Assembly: GCA_001828445.1 (NCBI GenBank)
Contig: MHYJ01000078.1
Location: 3,308 to 11,148 of the forward strand
Direction: 5' to 3'
Source: Planctomycetes bacterium RBG_16_43_13
GTDB taxonomy: Bacteria; Planctomycetota; MHYJ01
Length of the DNA: 7,841 bases
The notes under the pieces are model-generated. The model saw nothing but the letters and a program-made list of their open reading frames with translations, made no database searches and was not told the DNA's origin. The position numbers and the translations under genes were made by a program. This document shows positions 7,342 through 7,841 of the stretch, piece after piece (position 1 is the first letter of the stretch; each line of letters begins with the position of its first letter).

Positions 7342-7671
7342 ATGAGAATTAGAAAGAATGACATAGTGCAGGTTATATCTGGTGACGATAGTGGTAAGAC
7401 CGGCAAGGTTCTAAGGGTTGTGCCACAGGATGGAAGGTTGTTAGTGGAAGGAGTCAACCTTGTTTGGAAACATATGCGTAAGAGCCAACAGCACCCTAAG
7501 GGTGCAAGGATACAGAAAGAGTCCTATATAGATATTTCTAATGCTCGGCTTATCTGTCAAAATTGTAACAAGCCGACCGGCGTTACAACCAAGATGCTCG
7601 ATACTGGAGAGAAGGTTAGAATATGTAAGAAGTGTAATGAAGCTGTAAAACCAGAGGAAGCCATAAAGTAA
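7342..7671 (+). CDS. rplX: 50S ribosomal protein uL24
   Basis: A 109-residue protein that helps start large-subunit assembly by binding the 5' region of 23S rRNA. The N-terminal KOW motif is visible (RKNDIVQVISGDDSGKTGKV, about residues 4-23), followed by VEGVNLVWKHMR. The C-terminus carries a CxxC...CxxC pair (C72, C75, C95, C98). Some bacterial uL24 proteins have this as a zinc ribbon; E. coli lacks it. The gene begins 23 bases after rplN with no recognisable Shine-Dalgarno sequence (AT-only bases precede ATG). Confidence 0.96.
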   Translation: MRIRKNDIVQVISGDDSGKTGKVLRVVPQDGRLLVEGVNLVWKHMRKSQQHPKGARIQKESYIDISNARLICQNCNKPTGVTTKMLDTGEKVRICKKCNEAVKPEEAIK

Positions 7672-7685
7672 ATTAGGATTAAAAA

Positions 7686-7841
7686 ATGTCACGATTATTA
7701 GAGAAATATAAGAGCGAAATTGTCCCACATCTATTGAAGGAGCATAATTATAAGAATGTTATGGCTGTTCCTCGTATAGAGAAGGTGGTAGTTAGTATGG
7801 GTGTTGGTAAGACATTAGAGAACAAGAACAGATTGGAAGCG
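7686..7841 (+). CDS. rplE: 50S ribosomal protein uL5, 5' part only
   Basis: The first 52 residues are present and the gene runs off the window. The N-terminus SRLLEKYKSEIVPHLL and the segment NVMAVPRIEKVVVSMGVG are characteristic of uL5, which binds 5S rRNA in the central protuberance. The gene lies 14 bases after rplX, in the standard rplN-rplX-rplE order. A weak AGGA lies seven bases before the ATG. Confidence 0.95.
   Translation, partial: MSRLLEKYKSEIVPHLLKEHNYKNVMAVPRIEKVVVSMGVGKTLENKNRLEA

Overview
This is a stretch of bacterial chromosome with all genes on the + strand. It holds the 3' end of a SAM hydrolase (DUF62) gene, a two-gene envelope unit (HlyD-type periplasmic adaptor plus a QW-repeat lipoprotein), a complete carB, and the start of an spc-type ribosomal protein run: rpsQ, rplN, rplX and truncated rplE. 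The ribosomal proteins are clearly bacterial. Their wording, together with a secreted squalene-cyclase-like QW-repeat protein next to a HlyD-like adaptor, reminds me of Planctomycetes or related PVC lineages. That placement comes from memory of the families and is of low confidence. No tRNA, rRNA, CRISPR array, insertion sequence or phage gene was seen.

Layout. 1-309: C-terminal domain of the SAM hydrolase. 310-508: AT-rich gap with an unused Shine-Dalgarno-like string, a small hairpin, a TATAAT box and the real ribosome binding site of the next gene. 509-3152: adaptor and lipoprotein genes, overlapping by 17 bases and probably translationally coupled. 3153-3306: gap with a weak hairpin and a near-consensus sigma70 promoter that ends almost on the carB start codon. 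3307-6549: carB. 6550-6640: gap with a second promoter of closely similar sequence. 6641-7841: ribosomal protein genes, tightly packed.

The genes do not form one pathway. carB makes carbamoyl phosphate for pyrimidines and arginine, the ribosomal genes build the two subunits, and the adaptor/lipoprotein pair acts in the cell envelope on an unknown substrate. Three points stand out. First, carB changes base composition and codon choice sharply about 40% of the way along, close to a domain boundary. Second, carB appears to be transcribed as a leaderless or nearly leaderless mRNA, and it shares an 18-base promoter core with rpsQ. Third, carB sits where rpmC would normally precede rpsQ, so the S10/spc gene order is broken here. 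I found no convincing wholly new system. The adaptor/QW-lipoprotein pair, which has no visible pump, is the closest candidate.
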